This document shows positions 24,728-38,617 of a stretch of 64,000 nt of DNA, piece by piece. Position 1 is the stretch's first letter, and every line of letters begins with the position of its first letter. The notes below the pieces were generated by a model, which saw only the letters and a list, made by a program, of their open reading frames with translations, was not told where the DNA came from and did no database searches. This DNA comes from Cotesia glomerata. Taxonomy: Eukaryota > Arthropoda > Insecta > Hymenoptera > Braconidae. The stretch covers positions 7,381,515 through 7,445,514 of the forward strand of contig NC_058160.1 of assembly GCF_020080835.1 (NCBI RefSeq). Reading direction: 5' to 3'. The translations under genes were made by a program, and so were the position numbers.

Positions 24728-26104
24728 TATTCTTTCAAATATCTTTCAAACAGTAATGAGTGTAGGAACAAAAAAGAATAAGTTTTATTTTAATGAATGG
24801 AAATTTATTCGATAAAATTTATTTCAATCCATTGCATATATTTTCCTTAATCTTGAAGATTAACTTACGCATAGACCATTCATATTAAGAGATTGAATTT
24901 AAGAAACTTCAGTCATTTTATAAGTAGATTAACCATGCTTAAACTCATCATCTTCACTCAGGAACGTATAATAATTGAATATTATTCCAATTATACTAAA
25001 ACTTTTAAGTTATGTTGATCTGAAAAAATAATAATTTTATAGGAACAAATCCCTCTGAAAGCTTTGCTATTGATTAAAACTTTCATAAAATAAGTAAAAA
25101 TATACTTAGTAGAAAATTAGCAAATTAAGTATAAGTAACATCCTATAATTGTCCATAACTATATGGCACTATTATACTTACAGATTTCTTTAATAAAACT
25201 CTTTGCTGCTCGTGGTTTTATTTAAAATTAAGAGGATGGTGTTGCCAGCTGCTGGGAACTGCATTACACAAGGCATTACCGTCCGCAATCTTGTAAAATT
25301 CAAAAGAACTAGTTTGAACAGCTCAGTACTTAAAGTCTTCTTGAATACAATAGAAGCAAGCAGTAAACCTTGGATTGGTCGAACGCTTCCTAAGAATTTT
25401 CTATGTTAGTAACTTAATACTTGATATAGAAGAATATAGAAGTTACTCACACGTCATTGTACCACATGATATTGATTAACACATTTTTACTTAAACGAAA
25501 AAAAATTTTTTTCATGTACTAGTGAATGATATTTTTTTTCTTTTTTGAAATAACCTTGTGATTAAATTGTCTTTACCAAGTTAAAACTATTAGTTATTAT
25601 TATGAATATAAAAGACCATTTGGCTGCCGAAATGGGAGTAAATTTCACAGTGAATCCAACAATAAAATAATCATTTCCAAAACGAATGCAAGAGTAAAAT
25701 TCCATTAAATAGACAGAGAGAGTGAGTAATTTTTGGCCTAGACTGATCGTGAGGTATGTAATTAAAAGTTTATTTAATAAGCTTTCTGATGCAATTTAGA
25801 AAAATTTCACAAGTTATCGCATTCAATAGTTATTGCGCAAAGAAACAGTAATAGTCCCAATTTTTGAGAATTTTGAAGGATTTAAATTTCTTTTATTCCT
25901 AAACTATTTGATTAAAGAAATATATAAGTATGCAAATTAGAGCATATTTAATGAGCTTTCGAATACAATTTACAGAAATTCGATTAGATCTTGCGTTCAA
26001 TTGTTATTGCACGGAGATACGGTAAAAGTAAAAATTTTTGGAATTTAGTAAATCTTTTGAATTGCTGTCATTTTTAAACTAATCGACAGATTTGGCTTAT
26101 CTTA

Positions 26105-26301
26105 CACAGTAAAAAATTTTGCGTCAATGCGTCAAAAAATTTTACGTTAAAAATTTTTATGTTAAATATTTAAAACTTTTTTATGTTAATTAAACACTTT
26201 TCTATGTTAATTTAACACAATAGATGTTAAATTTACACATAAAAGTGTTAAATATTTAACACAAAATTTTTTGACGCAATAACGCAAAATTTTTTACTGT
26301 G
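26105..26301. repeat. TA-flanked MITE, CACAGTAAAAAATTTT ends (1)
   Basis: CACAGTAAAAAATTTTGCG and its inverse, TA at 26103-26104 and 26302-26303. The interior repeats TGTTAA/TTAACA-type motifs. Confidence 0.8.
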
Positions 26302-26484
26302 TAGAGCTTATTCTCAGAAATCGTCCGAAAAATGAGTATGTGACGTTTCATTAAAATCCGTTCAGAATTAAGGGAATTATAGAAGAGACAGAGCCAGTAA
26401 TATGGTGTATATAGATATATAAATACATACATATATACTTTTGAACTATATGTATTTTCTAAATCCGCTTGACGAGCTGAGTCG

Positions 26485-26634
26485 ATATAAAGTAAAAGCC
26501 CCAATAGATGATCACGTACCAGTATATGATCACTCCATGTATTTGTATATCTATATTCACAAATATAGGTATACAAATACATGGAGTGATCATATACTGG
26601 TACATGATCATATATTGGGGCTTTTACCTTATAG
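26485..26634. repeat. 150 bp near-perfect palindrome
   Basis: Left arm runs from ATAAAGTAAAAGCCCCAATA through GATCACTCCATGTATTTGTA; the right arm is its inverse, ending GGGGCTTTTACCTTAT, around a short loop near TATTCACAAATATAGG. A diverged left-arm copy is at 41399-41482. Confidence 0.8.
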
Positions 26635-27580
26635 CAAAATTTTTCAAAAGCTCCGTCATGAGGACCAATTCAATATTAATTAGATTTCTATGAAATCTAC
26701 ATAAGTCTTTCTTTTATATAAAATACATTCCGAAATGCTACTATTTCTTATCATAATTTTTTCATAAGTCAAGAGAAAATATCCATGTAAAAAATTCAAT
26801 TAAGATAATTAATTATCATTTCTGTTAAAAATGTAATTTCAGAATGTGAAAACTAATAATTATTTCGCTTACATTGTCTCAAATAATCGAATAAGTTCCT
26901 ATGAGAATCTATTTTACGAAATCTACTTTCCATCTCGGGTTTAGACAAATGGCGCTTTTTATAATATTTTTGTGCGGATATTTTATTATTAAACTTTTTC
27001 TCGTATCTATAACAGATCGTACTGAACAATTCAAAGCATTAATGTTGCATTTACTTCCATTTATCCACACTCATAAAAGTAGCATATTTTTTTTTTTTAA
27101 TTGAAAGCTTCTACAATTCGTGATAAAATATTAATAATAATAACAATAAAAATATTAAATCAATTTTAATTTATTCACATGAATTTAGTGAAGATATCGT
27201 TATTATTTTTTGTAAAATATATAGAATTTACACTGTTATGTGGTCAATGCACAAAAGAGATGATTTATTATTTTAAAAAGTGATGTGTTGTAAAACCGAA
27301 ACGATTCAAAAATGATATATGAAATATGTGCAAATATATTCATAATAAGGATTAGTATTGTTATTGTGAATAAATAACTCATTTAAAGAATATTTTCATT
27401 TTGAGAATGTGTCCGTCATCCCTTGAAACTTTAATACTGATAAAGTATCCATTAAATCTGTCCGACGGACGAGATAATACGCGGTGGTAGTACAGAGATA
27501 TTTTTTGTTCATTCAGTATTTATAAAAAAAAAGTTTAAATTGGTTTAACTGAAAGAGAATAAGTGAACGTTTAAATCGTG

Positions 27581-27729
27581 CACAGTAAAAAATTTTTCGT
27601 CAAATTTAACACAAAAATTTGTGTTGATGACTTTTTTTACACAATTTGTGTTGAATCAACATACTAAAATGTTAAATTCTACATAAACATTTTTACACTT
27701 GACACAATGACGAAAAATTTTTTACTGTG
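27581..27729. repeat. MITE, CACAGTAAAAAATTTT ends (2)
   Basis: CACAGTAAAAAATTTTTCGTC and its inverse GACGAAAAATTTTTTACTGTG over 149 bp. Interior motifs of TTAACACAAAT type resemble the copy at 26105. Confidence 0.75.
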
Positions 27730-29673
27730 TGTTAAAAAAATTTAGGTAGTTCGAATGATCTTCCGACAGTATTTTCTCGATCTCTTGGGGTTACTCCTGT
27801 CACGTGAAATGGTGAGTTATATAACCTTTTCCCGAGACTATGGCGATAATTCTGGGAATGAATAAACTGCGATCGCACAAGTTCTATCGTTGTGGCCCAT
27901 TGAGGCTTTGGTTATTCTACCATAACAAAAAGCAAATTGGCACGTATTCCCAAATGTCCATTTGAGAGAAGAATAAAAATTATAGACACATACAAGTACT
28001 TAAAGATATAAAGGTTTAACGGATGTACTCTCATATTTGATTTATACAACAGATTTTGAGAGCACGAGAAGAAAAAACATTTCCTAATTTGATTTATGTT
28101 AAGAAGAAAATTTTAACCATGATATATTGTAGGTGTATTCCTTTATTTGTCTATCGGAAAAATAATTTCGACTGGAAATCGTTAAAGGTAAAACTTTTAC
28201 ACTATAAAGATTAAATAAACGCAACAGGAGTCAGGCAGTCAGCAGAATATCAGGTAAATATATGCACGATGAGAAAAGTTACTATTACCGGAACCCAGTG
28301 AGATCAAGTTCAAATAGATGAGCAGATATTTACAGTCGAAAAGGAACAGCTTGTTTAAATTGCTCTACGTTTAGTAGAGATTGTTCAGCTTTGAATATAC
28401 ATAAGTTAAATAAAACACAAGTGAGTATATAATGAGAAATGTTTTACTTATAATAGTTATTTTATTGGCTTCTGTGCTTTGGGGATAGTAAAAATGATTC
28501 GATAAATTTTAGGGTTTTTTAATGTTACCGAAAAATATCTTATTTTTAGAAATATTATTTTATAACTAAGCAAAGATGAAAACGATTTACTGCTAGTAAT
28601 TTTTTTATATATTATTGAATTTTTTTTTTTTTGATTGAAAATTGTAGGATTTTTAAGTATTTATTGCTTTTATTTTTTCGTTTTTTCTTTATAATAAATC
28701 CACTGAAAATAATTTAATAAAAGTAATATTTCGCTAAAGTATAAAATTCTTCGAATATATTATTGAATTAATTTTATAAAATATTCCTTGTGACTTTAGA
28801 AATAAAAATTTTATTAAAATTAAAATATGCGAAGAATGATCGCACCACCACCTCTGAAGTATACTTCTTTATTATTTTATTAAATGGATAATTAGTGATA
28901 ATTAAATGTTTCAATATATACTTAGCCTGTAGGTTTTTTGCTGCATGATACGCCAGGAAATGTTTATTGATAAGAATTATAGGATATATTCATAGTACAC
29001 AATCAAGCGTTAATTGAGAAACTACGTGCGATAGTATACTTTTGAACGAATAATTAATAAATAATTATTTAACACTATCTTCTATCATAAAGAGCTTCGA
29101 GTTCTACTACGAGAAATCAGAATACGAGTAAGAATTTCATTAATTTTTTGGTATATGACTATGTTTTGACAGAGTATTCGAGGTAATTTTTTATTGCTTG
29201 TAATTTTATTTAATTTATTTGTTATTAGTTGCTGATGTTTACGGATCAGTAAACATAGTAGATCAGTATATTATTAACTTTATATTAGTTTATTTATAAT
29301 TTTTTAAATGATTGTATTAATTTTTCTGTTAAACTAAATACCTGAGGATGTCGAAATAAAACCGACGAAGCGTCGTGTAACGAATAATTGAATTAAAATT
29401 TATTGATGATCTTTTTACCTGATTTTTATTACGTATTAATTTTTTAATTAATCAAAAGATGCATAAAATACATTTAGGAAAAAGTTCCAACAAAATTCAT
29501 GAAATAGATCCGTGGTTTAGATTTTTAATATATTCTTTTATTTATTAAATTTTGGAGTGATGTAAAGTATATAAAATTAATAAGATATTTTTAAAAATCT
29601 ATCCAAAAATTAACATTTTAATATTTTGAAAACATTAAAAATATTTTTTTTATCATAGTAAAAATACTACATA

Positions 29674-32600
29674 TTACAAATTTTCAATATTTTCAACTGT
29701 AATAGTTACATCTTCATTAGTTTCAATAGCAAGCCAGTTTCCGTTTGCATTAATACTGTTGATGATAACAGATTTAGATGAAAATTTATTAACAATATTG
29801 GCGAGACAGCCCGGTCCAGTTGCTTGGTAAAATGACATGTAATTTCTTAAAATAATACCATTTTCGAAATTATCGTTATTAATAGATAGCAGTACGTGAT
29901 CATTGTTGCGAACAGTTCCTAAAAGAGCGTATCAAATGAATATTAAAATAGTTAATAAAATTATAGTGTTAATGACTAAATTAAAATTGCCGTACCTTTA
30001 ATTTGGTGCGAATCAACTTTGACGATAACTGCATCAATTTCACCATCCGCATGACTTTCTTTAACCTCGACACCAGCATCTTTAGCCAACATCGGGGCAT
30101 TTACCAAGTTTAATCCATTTTTAGTTTGGCCTTCAAGTAGTCCAACAAGAACAGCAGTATGAACAAACTTTTTGGCGAGCATACCGTTACCAACAGTTTG
30201 ACTTTCAATAGGCGCACTGGAAAGTCTTTGGTTAGATGATTTTTTAAGAAAACGTGCGCCTAATCGGCCTAACTTTTTCGAAAGTTCTATCCACGATCTG
30301 TTTTCATCGGATGTCGCGGCTGATAAAATGGGTGCATTGACTATTCCGGTGACTCTGTATTTGTCAGAAATACCAGAAATAGCAAGAAATTGCTCCGCTA
30401 TTTCAACTGCTACACGCTTTTGAGCTTCTTCCGTACTTGCACCTAGGAATCATAAAAATAAAAATTATATAAAAATGCGTGATAATTATTACGAAATTAT
30501 ATTTTGATAATTTATTTAAAAATTACATTATTAGATTGACGGATTCGAACTTTTCTTAATTTTTTAAAGCAGCTATATTGTTGACATTTTTTAAATATAG
30601 GAAAAGATTAAATTAAAAATCGAAATTTTACTATTGATTACCAAAAGACAGTAAGAATAAAAATTTATTATTATTACTATTTCTTTATTTATCGACCATG
30701 AAGTTGAAACTTCTTGCGACCGTCCATACAAAGATAATACTTAGTATAGCATTTTATGAAAACAATCAAAATGAAAAATAGATCTAAAAATAAATTTAAA
30801 AGTTTAAGTATGTTATTAAAGTCCAAATTATATTAGAATTAAAAAAAAAAAGTACCAGTTCAATTTCTTAATTTTATCACATTTTTTCGATTATTTTTAT
30901 AGTTACTTGAAATATAAATTATATTTTTAGTAATAATTGATAAGAAAAATATTACAAAATTTTTACAAAAAATACACTGGAAATAAATTACTTTTTTAAA
31001 CTCGTACAAATTTTTTATTTTTAAGTTTAGTCGAAATAGAAATCAAAACTTTAAATTCAATTATAGATTTAAAATAAATTATTTAAAAAATATTTATTTT
31101 AATTAATTAATTATTTTTTTTAAATACTCCTACTTAGTGGAATATTTTTAATTCTGTGATAATGTATATAGAAAAATCTAATAGTTTCAATTAAGTATAT
31201 TACCATGCATGTAAATAAATTCGAACAACAGAAAGGTCTATTTGATAATAATGAAATAATTAACAATAAACTAAAAAACTAAAAAAATCAAAAAAATTTG
31301 TGCCTACGATAATTTTTGAGAATTTATTTTAAATAATAAGAAAAAAATAATTACAAACCTAAATGAGGAGTCGCAATAACATGAGGATGTTTGATAAGTT
31401 CCAAAGTTACGGGATTTTTAGGTGGTTCTTCAACGAAGACATCAAGTGCAGCACCACTACAATGACCGGATTTAATAGCTTGAAGTAATGCTCCTTCATC
31501 AACAATTCCACCTCGGGCAACATTTATAATTCTTACGCCTTTTTTGCACTTGGCTAAAGTATCAGCATTTATGAGATCTAAAAATGAATATGAACGTCAA
31601 ATAAAAATAATAAACTAACAATGTTCATCAGTCAATAACTAAAGCAGATTAAAAAAGTACAAACTTTTTGTTTGTGGAATAAGTGGAGTATGAACGGTAA
31701 TATAGTCAGCGAGCGGCCAAATTTCTTCTAAATTGAGTTTCGTCGCACCAACTTTTGCCGTATCTTCAGCACTAAGCATTGGATCGAAGCAGATAATCTT
31801 CATTCCATATGATTGCATTCTGAGGGCTACCTCACGACCAATACGTCCAAAACCGAGTACTGCCAGAGTCTTCTCAGACAATTCAAATCCGGAGTATAGT
31901 TTACGATCCCAGCGACCCTCCTTCATTGATTGAGCTGCCTGAGGTACATTTCTTGCAAGTGCTGAGATAAATGCACACGTCAATTCACAAGCACTGATGC
32001 TATTACCTCCTGGAGTGCTAAAAAATAATCAATAATCAATAATAAAAATAAATAATAGATAATGATGCTTTTGACATTTTTTATCATTATCATTATTATA
32101 ATCAGAATCACTAATCAATAGTAATGTAACGAAATAAGTAAATACTTACTTAAGGACAACAATTCCATTACGTGTAGCGGTTTGTAGATCAATATTATCA
32201 ACTCCGGTTCCAGCACGGCCAATAATACGAAGATTAGGCACTGCTGAAAGTATTTCCGGGGTAACTTTAGTCTCTGAACGGACGATTAAACCGTCATGAT
32301 TCTGCAAAAAATTCGGTGATTTATTATGAACTAAATTATTCTTTCTAACGCCGTATAATATTAACACACTAAATTGTTATGAGTAATTACAAAGATGATA
32401 AAGTTAAATAAGATATGGTATGGATTTCTTTCTTTAAATTTATGTAACGATAAATAGTTTTATCGTAAAACACAGTTTTCATAAAACTGAGAACTTATGG
32501 AAAACAACGTCGAAAAATTCAGCTATTTTACTATCTATGTTCTACGAGAAAAAGTCCTATAAACTATCGATAAAGTATTAAAATTTTGAAAGAACTAACT

Positions 32601-35600
32601 GAAAAAATTTAGCATATGAATGTAATCTATTTTTATAATAAAATAGAATTTATGCTTGTGGAATTTAAAAATGTAGATTGGAAAAGTGAATAAAAGTTGA
32701 CAAACTTTTGATTTTTTTTTTCAACATGCTATTAAAATTGTTTGCTTACTTAAAAACATTTTGAATTAAAAAAATTGATTAAACTGTTGATATAATTTTG
32801 TTTTTCAAGAAGATTTCCATTAGTATATAAAGAGAGCAACCCTATTCAAATTTTGTATGCTAAATTTTTTAATTTAATTACCAACTCCTTTTAGCAACAT
32901 CAACCTTAATACGATAAAAGCATATAAGTTTGAATATTGTTAAGCAGGTATGAAATTTACATTTACATTCTAGACGTGGTGACCTAACAAATCTTTTTAT
33001 CAGTTAATTTGTTAATGCTCTACAGAGGTATTAAAAAATCTTTGTATCGGTAAAATCGTTTATAAATAAATGATGTGGCTTATAAATTTTTAATTTAAGT
33101 ACAACAACATCGGACGAGAAGGTTCTGGTAGAAACAAAAAAAAATGTTAAGAGCTTCAGAGTATAAATCTTTGAGATTGAAAATGTAGAAAATAATACAA
33201 AAAACCGGTATGATGACCCATCTTAATAAATATGAGCTGAGAAACCGGTTAAGACGGGATGGATAGACGTTTCGTGAGTATAATATTGATTGAAAGAGCA
33301 AAATAAGTTTGGTTTTTGTTTATGATACCATACCACGTTAAGGGCAGACTAGCGTAAATAAACACTCAAGAATTATTGGTATTTTATTTCTTCAATTATT
33401 GGTTTTTCCTTTTTATTATGTCATGTTTTATTTTTCATTTATATTATTAATAATTGGTAAGTTAACGAAAATGAGGTAATTTTTACAATAATAAATGATT
33501 TGATAAAATGGTGACAAGTTGACGTAATCTTTATAAATCTGTGAAGTTTTCTAACTTTATTCAATTGTAATCAATTAACTACTTTTCCAATTAAGGTGAA
33601 ATTTTTCGTAAAGTTCAGAGAATAATCACATGGAAATGATTAGCGAATTTTTAGAAATATTTGATTATAATATTTAGGTACTAAGTACTGAAGAATAAGT
33701 TAAAGAGAATTTTTAAGATAAAAAGGAATATTTTCGACGACTATCAATTAACAATTTTGTATAATTCAAGTACTTGCTTGAAAATTTTATTTGATGTTAT
33801 TAGAATTAGTAAATTGATTTGCAAAAAAAATAAATTGAAAATTTATATTAATAACACGTACATTTTTTTTTTATTTTGTTCCGAATCTAAAAAAAAAAAA
33901 TAAAATCCTAGGAATTGAATAAAATTTTAAGAAACTAAAATATCATTCTTTCGATTGAAAAATTACTTCTGATAATTAATCTTAATCATTTATTTAGGAC
34001 ACTCATTAGACATGTCTGACAAAAAAAAAATACATTTTTGATTTTTGAAGCAAGCGTTAGAAAAAATAAGAAATACTCAGTTTTTTTAATTTTAATCAAT
34101 TGAATGTATTTGATACATTTGGCGTAAGTCCAAAATTAAAAACATTTTTTTTATATATTTTGAAAGATTTATTTAAGTGATAGGATTAAAAAAGTATGAT
34201 ATAATCTTTAACAGTTGAAATTTATCTTATCCATTGAAATATGCGGTTGTATCATCATAGATAATTGACTTAAACTGGATTTTTCACAAATCAGTATTCC
34301 ATTACTGATCCTTCGTTAGATAATAAAGGGGTATAAAATTAATCAGTATTACTCGGGCATTTTCCACCAATTAAAATTAATTCTTGTTCTTCTTCTCTTG
34401 TTTTACCAGATTTCTTTGTGCTATAACAATGTCTTAATTGGAAAAAAAATCTGAGCGTTGGCAACCAGGTCAACACTTTCGTTGATATAAAAATCAAATA
34501 ACTTTTTTTTTTTTTTGGAAAAAATCAATTTTATTTTTACATACTTACGTAATTCTAAGAATTTTTAAATCTCAGTTTCAAGATGATATTTCTTTTAAAT
34601 ATTTCGTTGTAAATGAGTTTAGTAAATCTTTTTCATTATCTATTTAAATGAATTTAATTTTATTGTAAACTTTTCTTTATTCTATTTATTACAGTTACTG
34701 AAAGCATCTTATCATCCAATTCACGTGTTTCGCTTGATACTTAATCAGATTTGCCGTGATCTAATTAAATGTCAATCATTGTGTTGAGATTCAGATATGT
34801 CTTAGCGGAACCCGGATGAAATAGAGATCCATTCAGATTGTGTACTATATATAGGTTGTATAAAGTCTAATTGTTATGCATAAAGATTAAATTATTTCTG
34901 TTTATAAATTCAAATAAGTATTGCTTGGTGTTGTTCGTAAGATAGACTTAGTAGTAGTTGTCTAGTATATGGATTGGAAATCACTCTTCAGAATTAAAAT
35001 TAACCATAATAATTTTCATTGTTGCTTTATTTAAATCAAATAAAAATAGCCACAATTTTTAAAGTACACACACTTCTATCTAGGCTTCGTGAGTGCACAG
35101 AAAAAAAATTTTCTTGAATCAAGTATATAATTTTGAAAAACTTAATATTCTTGATTTGAATAGAAAAATTCTTGATTTAAGGAAATTTTACTTGATTCAA
35201 GAATTTTTCGTCTTGATTCAAGACAATTGCCCTCTTCAAAATTATATTTTTGGTTCAAGAATTTTTTTCTTTAATCAAGTTAATTTTTTTTTCAGTGTAA
35301 GCAACCGATTTTGCTTAGTTTTGTTTATATTTTATTAATCTATGCTATTATTTAACAATATAATAATTTTAAAGTGAAAGTTACTAAATATAATTAAATA
35401 GATACATATTTATACTTGAAATAATAAAATTACAATTATAAAATAAATAGATTAGTTTATTGAGTTCAATCTATCGTAAGTGGTGCTCTTAAAGTGTCAT
35501 CTTATCTCGTTGCTTGAACAGTAGAATTTTGTTGTCAATTTTTTCTCAAAAATTGAGAATTTTTTTTTCTAGCTCTTACCTTTTTTGAAAATTAAAAAAA

Positions 35601-36545
35601 AATACAGTTATATTCTTTTTATTTGTATTTTGTTTATGCATAGTTTTTATAAATTTTTAAACCAACGCAGAAAAACTCCAAGTAAATTTAATAATTTAAT
35701 TGTAAGAACAGCTGTCATAAATAATGAATGAAAAATTTTTCTGTTTTAAATAAATAAGTTTATGTAATGCAATTAAATTATTTATTTGAAATCTATTAAG
35801 AAATTTAAATATCAGTTCATTGAAAATATAAAAATTTTTTAATAAACGAGATTTTTTTTTTTTAGAGCAATACATTTAATACAATTTATTAAAAAATCTC
35901 CTAAACAATTAAACTAGTTAATTTCTAGTATTTAAATTAAATTAAATTTATTGTTGAATATTGGTATGTCTCATATTGTAACTGATAGTCCACATACATA
36001 TGTGAAGCTGAAGCAATTAGTTGGGACGAAGTACAGTCTCAGAGAAAAATATTTGATATACTTTGTACGAGGAAATAACTTTTCGTTAATATATTACAGT
36101 TATGGGACAATTCAAATTAAAAACTTCTTCTTAAGTATTTTTAAAATATTCTCCACTCATATTTAACTCTTATAAGAAAAATGTAAATGAAGAATACACT
36201 TAATTTATTTAACAGCGTGAATTAAATTTTTTTTTCGAGCTTAAGTAATTCTTGTGACAATTAAAGTTAATACTTTTATTATCTCTCAGCTCAATGAACA
36301 CGCAACCGATGAATTGATACAATTAACATTTTATTAATATAAATTGAGTAATTAAACAGATGTAATTTATGTTAATTATTTTATAATTGTTTATTATAAA
36401 TAAAATATACCTGCAATTCTTGAATTAAGTCTTCTTTGGAAAGTTTATATTTAGTCGTCACCGGAACTCCATAGCTCGTCAGTAAATCCGCACAAGAACT
36501 ATCTACCGGATCACTGATAAAAACACTTCTTAATTTGATTGACAT
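29674..36545 (-). CDS. PHGDH: D-3-phosphoglycerate dehydrogenase
   Basis: Complete 516-residue protein from six exons: 36545-36411, 32301-32150, 32017-31665, 31577-31359, 30442-29996 and 29918-29674; human PHGDH has 533. It oxidises 3-phosphoglycerate to 3-phosphohydroxypyruvate with NAD, the first step of serine synthesis in the cytosol. Visible motifs are GRAGTGVDNID and NSISACELT in the substrate domain, the NAD-binding VLGFGRIGREVA (GxGxxG at about 151-156), NVARGGIVDE with catalytic Arg at about 235, DVFVEEPP with Glu at about 264, and TPHLGAST with catalytic His at about 285. The C-terminal half matches the animal regulatory domains (EAQKRVAVEIAEQF, NAPMLAKDAGVEVKESH, ATGPGCLANIV). The first intron is 4.1 kb and carries a MITE. 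Frame and key residues are intact. Confidence 0.96.
35095..35297. repeat. CACTGAG/CACAG-type MITE in PHGDH intron 1
   Basis: Begins CACAGAAAAAAAATTTTCTTG and ends TTTTTTTTTCAGTG followed by TA. It is filled with CTTGATTCAAGAA palindromes and is the same family as 652-952. Confidence 0.7.
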
Positions 36546-37596
36546 GTTTGTTTGAAACTCGAATCTGTAAAATTTGTTTTCCCTTATTATTTAATCAAGC
36601 GTAACATGTTTATCTATTTGGAGTTTGTAGGGTAGATGCAAATAATATTATAATTTTTTTCACTGCTGAATATATATCAATATGTTGTATTAAGAATGTC
36701 AACATTCCAGTGCATTAGTTTAATATTCATAATAACCAACGTTTCTATTAATAAATTAAAAGAAATCTTTTATCGGGATGAAGAAATTTATAATTTTTAA
36801 AATATCAAGTAACATATCAGTAAATGTTGAAACAAATAATAATTCAAGTATTACACTTTCGTGAATACAATTTAGCTAAATTAAATGATTTAATTATTTT
36901 ATCTATCATTTTTAAGAGAGTTTATTGCGTTATCACAATGTGAACTTTCGATAAAATAATATTAAACTTACTAAGTGCTACAATTAATTCTTCAAATAAG
37001 GTGATAATCAAATCACACTGGTTGTATGATAATTAAAATTAATTGAGTCAATATAAACAGTTTGCATTTGATAAATTTTTATAATTTATTGAATGTTGAA
37101 GATAATTCTCTAAATGTCATAATGGGTTTCCGGCAGATATGACCAGTTGTAAAAACATAAAACTTTACAGACTATTTTTAAGTTTCATATTTTTATACTT
37201 GGATATTTATATATTTTTAATAATATGTTTAAATACCTGGTTATTTGATAAAATAAAGCAATAATTCTTGAGAAAGAGTTAAAACAAGACTGATCAAAGG
37301 TCTGTGTGCCACAATTCTTATAGCTTTCAGTTCTGATACCCCCACTTCTCTGCTGAATAAATTCTCCAACCGGCTGTCTCCAAACTATCACCATAATATA
37401 ATATATATCAGAAGATGTTATATTTATCAAGCAATGTTATTCACTTGATTCCTAAGAGTTTAAAAAATAACATGCTTACGTCATTAATGCTCCGGCGAGT
37501 TAATAAATTGCATTATATATTAGTTTTGTGTGGTTGAAAAATTTTAGCAATGTTATTGTTGGTATAATTTTCATAAAAAACATTATTAATTTGATA

Positions 37597-38617
37597 CACT
37601 GTAAAAAATCGGGAGTGAATTTTACTCCGCATTCACTCCCATCACTCAGAGTACCGGAGTGAAGTCATTCAACATTCCGTGTTTAGAGTGAATCTGGAGT
37701 TTTTTTCAGCGGAATGATTTCGGAGTGATTCCAGAGTGAATCTGGAGATCATCCAAGTACGGAATTCTTATATTAAAATAAATTTTTATTTAACTGAAAA
37801 AAGTTTTATGTGCTAAGTTATTTTTTTTTTTTTAGTTTTAGGGTACAAAATAAATCAATAAATAAATATATATAAATAATATTTGTGAAATATATAAAAT
37901 ACGTAGAAAATTTATGGGAGCACTCAAATAAAAGGTTTCGACGAGTGTAATATCGAGATGAGCTTATATCTTGAAAATATTATTAGATGGCAAGGTTCAA
38001 TGTCATTTTTAAATTGACATTTGACATTTTCTATGTTATAAGCTTATTTCGATGTTATACTCATCGAGACCTTTCATTTAAGTACCTACGTGAATTTTTG
38101 ATATAATTTGTATTTATAATATTTGTGAATTATATAAAATAGGAAAGAATCGAAACTGGAAAAAATTAACAATTAATTTAATTTCCAGAAAAAAAATTTT
38201 TTCGATTAGTAAAGAAAAATTTTTGTTTAATAATTCCCATTCAAGAAAAAAAATTAGAAAAGTAAAATTTTTTTGAAAAATTAGAATTTTGAAATAAAAA
38301 TATTTTTTTGACTTTAAAAAAAAAAATATTTAAAATTCGAATTTTGACAGAAATTGAAAAACGGTTTATTTATAGTAACTTTTAAAATCTCCAAGTACGC
38401 ATTTTACAATTTTTAAACGAATCAAAACTATTTTTCATTTTTGTTCGAAAAAATAAATAAAAAATGTACTCCACGGAGCGAAATCTATTAATAATATAAT
38501 TCAAATCAATCTCGGAGTGAATAAATCACTCTCGGTGTGAGTAAATCAATTGAAAATAATCCACTCCGCATTTACTCTCATATCACTCCGCATTGACTCC
38601 AAAAATTTTTTACAGTG
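37597..38617. repeat. 1.0 kb TA-flanked MITE with nested repeat
   Basis: CACTGTAAAAAATC at the left and the inverse ATTTTTTACAGTG at the right, TA on both sides. Subterminal GGAGTGAAT / ATTCACTCC motifs recur. A second repeat type, as in 6895-7590, is inserted at about 37905-38105. Confidence 0.75.

Larger units (their letters stand above)
21811..29673. other. Intergenic region between M6PR-like gene and PHGDH
   Basis: Nearly 8 kb between two convergent genes. It contains at least eight small inverted-repeat elements, listed separately. Between them I see only AT-rich sequence. The open frames at 23488-23682, 25203-25409 and 26901-27104 have no recognisable similarity or splice context. Confidence 0.5.

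Noticed and set aside
25203..25409. 68-codon plus frame with balanced composition
   Set aside because: No recognisable similarity, and no splice signals in suitable positions.
26256..26693. Overlapping frames on both strands around 26.5 kb
   Set aside because: They are produced by the 150 bp palindrome, which gives similar peptides (YIYIHKYRYTNTW) on both strands.
18113..35297. CTTGATTCAAG repeats as a possible CRISPR-like array
   Set aside because: Units are irregular, palindromic and lack unique spacers; they belong to a MITE family in a eukaryotic genome.
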